The notes under the pieces are model-generated. The model ran no database searches. It was not told the origin of the DNA and was given only the letters and a program-made list of their open reading frames with translations. The position numbers and the translations under genes were made by a program. From contig CP051239.1 in NCBI GenBank assembly GCA_017794945.1, positions 496,001-560,000 of the forward strand: DNA of 64,000 nt. The letters are read 5' to 3'. Of this stretch, positions 63,060 to 64,000 are shown piece by piece (position 1 is the stretch's first letter; every line of letters begins with the position of its first letter). The stretch is from Alcanivorax sp. (GTDB lineage: Bacteria > Pseudomonadota > Gammaproteobacteria > Pseudomonadales > Alcanivoracaceae).

Positions 63060-64000
63060 ATGACAGTGCTACAACGGCTTCGCGGTTTCCTCCGCCCCGG
63101 CCGGCACCTGATCGCACCGCTCGCGCTGCTTGGCGCGGTCGGTCTGATGATGGCGATGCGCCCCACCCCCACCGCCCTGGAACGTGTCCAGGCGCGGGGC
63201 GAGCTGGTGGTGGCCACCCGTCCTTCGCTGACCACCGTCTACCGTGACCCCAACGGCCTCACCGGCATGGAATACGAGCTGGCGCGCGGCTTCGCCGAGC
63301 GCCTGGGCGTGGAATTGCGCCTGCTGGAGGTGGACAGCACCTCCGACCTTAAATACGCGGTGCGCCGCGGCAAGGCCGACCTGGCCGCGTCCGCCCTGCT
63401 GGCCGGCAACGACGGCGACCAGGCGTTGCGCTACAGCACCCCCTACCAGACCGTCGACACCCTGGTGATGTACCGCCTGGGTGACACGCGCCCCGCCGAA
63501 ATCACCGACCTGATCGGCAAAAAGGTGCTGGTGCGCGCCGGCAGCCGCCACGCGGACATGCTGGTGACGGCACAACTGGACCACCCGGAACTGAGCTTCG
63601 AACAGGTGGAAAACGCCACCGCCGAGCAGTTGCTGGCCCTGGTCGAGCAAGGCGACGGCGACTACGCCCTGATCAACTCCAACGCCTATGCGATCCACCG
63701 CTCCCTGTTCCCGGATTTGGCCTCCGGCTTCACCCTGAGCGTCGATCAGGGCCTGGCCTGGGCGTTCCGCGCCAACGACGATCGCAGCCTTTATCTGGCG
63801 GCGCAGCGTTTCCTGACCCAGGCCAAGGCGGACGGCACCACCACCCGGCTGGCGGACCGCTTCTACGGCCACGTTGATCAGTTCAACCTGTACGCGGCGC
63901 GCAGCTTTATCCGCCATATGGACGACCGCCTGCCCAGCTACACCGCCCAGTTCCAGGAAGCGTCCGTGGACGCCGGCTTCGACTGGCGCCTGCTGGCGGC
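63060..64000 (+). CDS. mltF: Membrane-bound lytic transglycosylase F, 3' end outside window
   Basis: The frame is open to the window end (313 codons seen of about 480). N-terminal hydrophobic segment LIAPLALLGAVGLMMAM, then a solute-binding (SBP3-like) domain: RGELVVATRPSLTTVYRDPN, GMEYELARGFAERLGVELRL, then QGLAWAFRANDDRSLYLAAQ. The last visible residues (YTAQFQEASVDAGFDWRLLA) begin the Slt-type lytic domain, whose catalytic Glu lies beyond the window. Divergent from purL as in Pseudomonas. Confidence 0.93.
   Translation, partial: MTVLQRLRGFLRPGRHLIAPLALLGAVGLMMAMRPTPTALERVQARGELVVATRPSLTTVYRDPNGLTGMEYELARGFAERLGVELRLLEVDSTSDLKYAVRRGKADLAASALLAGNDGDQALRYSTPYQTVDTLVMYRLGDTRPAEITDLIGKKVLVRAGSRHADMLVTAQLDHPELSFEQVENATAEQLLALVEQGDGDYALINSNAYAIHRSLFPDLASGFTLSVDQGLAWAFRANDDRSLYLAAQRFLTQAKADGTTTRLADRFYGHVDQFNLYAARSFIRHMDDRLPSYTAQFQEASVDAGFDWRLLA

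Overview
The window is GC-rich bacterial chromosome from a gammaproteobacterium. The gene order (rpsP-rimM-trmD-rplS, ffh beside ypjD and a corB-like gene, xerD-dsbC-alaC-hom-thrC, purL divergent from mltF), two BCCT osmolyte transporters and a PHB-depolymerase-like esterase fit an Alcanivorax/Alloalcanivorax-type marine organism. That placement is inference from gene content; no rRNA or tRNA gene was seen.

Layout. 1-3.3 kb: 3'-truncated secreted esterase divergent from a BCCT transporter. 3.3-3.8 kb: a composite repeat (REP elements around a long-stem hairpin element). 3.8-14.3 kb: envelope genes (SDR protein, lipocalin, pbpC with its alpha-2-macroglobulin partner, DUF3080). 14.5-26.7 kb: a complete pel exopolysaccharide cluster on the minus strand, with pelB divided into two overlapping genes. 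26.8-38 kb: mixed metabolic and envelope genes (HNH protein, DUF3047, GMC oxidoreductase, a membrane-anchored beta-helix protein, a Do-family protease, a methyltransferase and TrmH, a CoA-transferase, truncated haemoglobin with an Mpo1-like protein, a serine hydrolase). 38.0-38.4 kb: second copy of the composite repeat. 38.4-41.3 kb: a betaine-type BCCT transporter and a porin. 41.6-47.1 kb: threonine pathway, dsbC and xerD. 47.3-54.5 kb: translation and SRP block. 54.5-58.8 kb: small enzymes. 58.8-64 kb: purL and the start of mltF.

How the genes work together. Pel proteins synthesise (PelF), gate by c-di-GMP (PelD), transport (PelE/PelG), modify (PelA) and export (PelB/PelC) a cationic polysaccharide. 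YfhM with PbpC is a periplasmic defence/repair pair. AlaC, Hom and ThrC link alanine and threonine synthesis. RpsP/RimM/TrmD/RplS serve ribosome biogenesis. The two BCCT systems suggest life in salt water.

Most notable non-gene signals: two copies (about 3.42 and 38.03 kb) of an element with a perfect 26-bp inverted repeat whose arm sequences differ completely between copies while pairing is kept; REP elements with the same behaviour in their second stem; an apparent AUU start codon for pbpC behind a near-perfect Shine-Dalgarno; a start-codon-sequestering hairpin at pelA; and a duplicated ribosome-binding site that creates a 7-codon upstream ORF coupled to a patatin gene.
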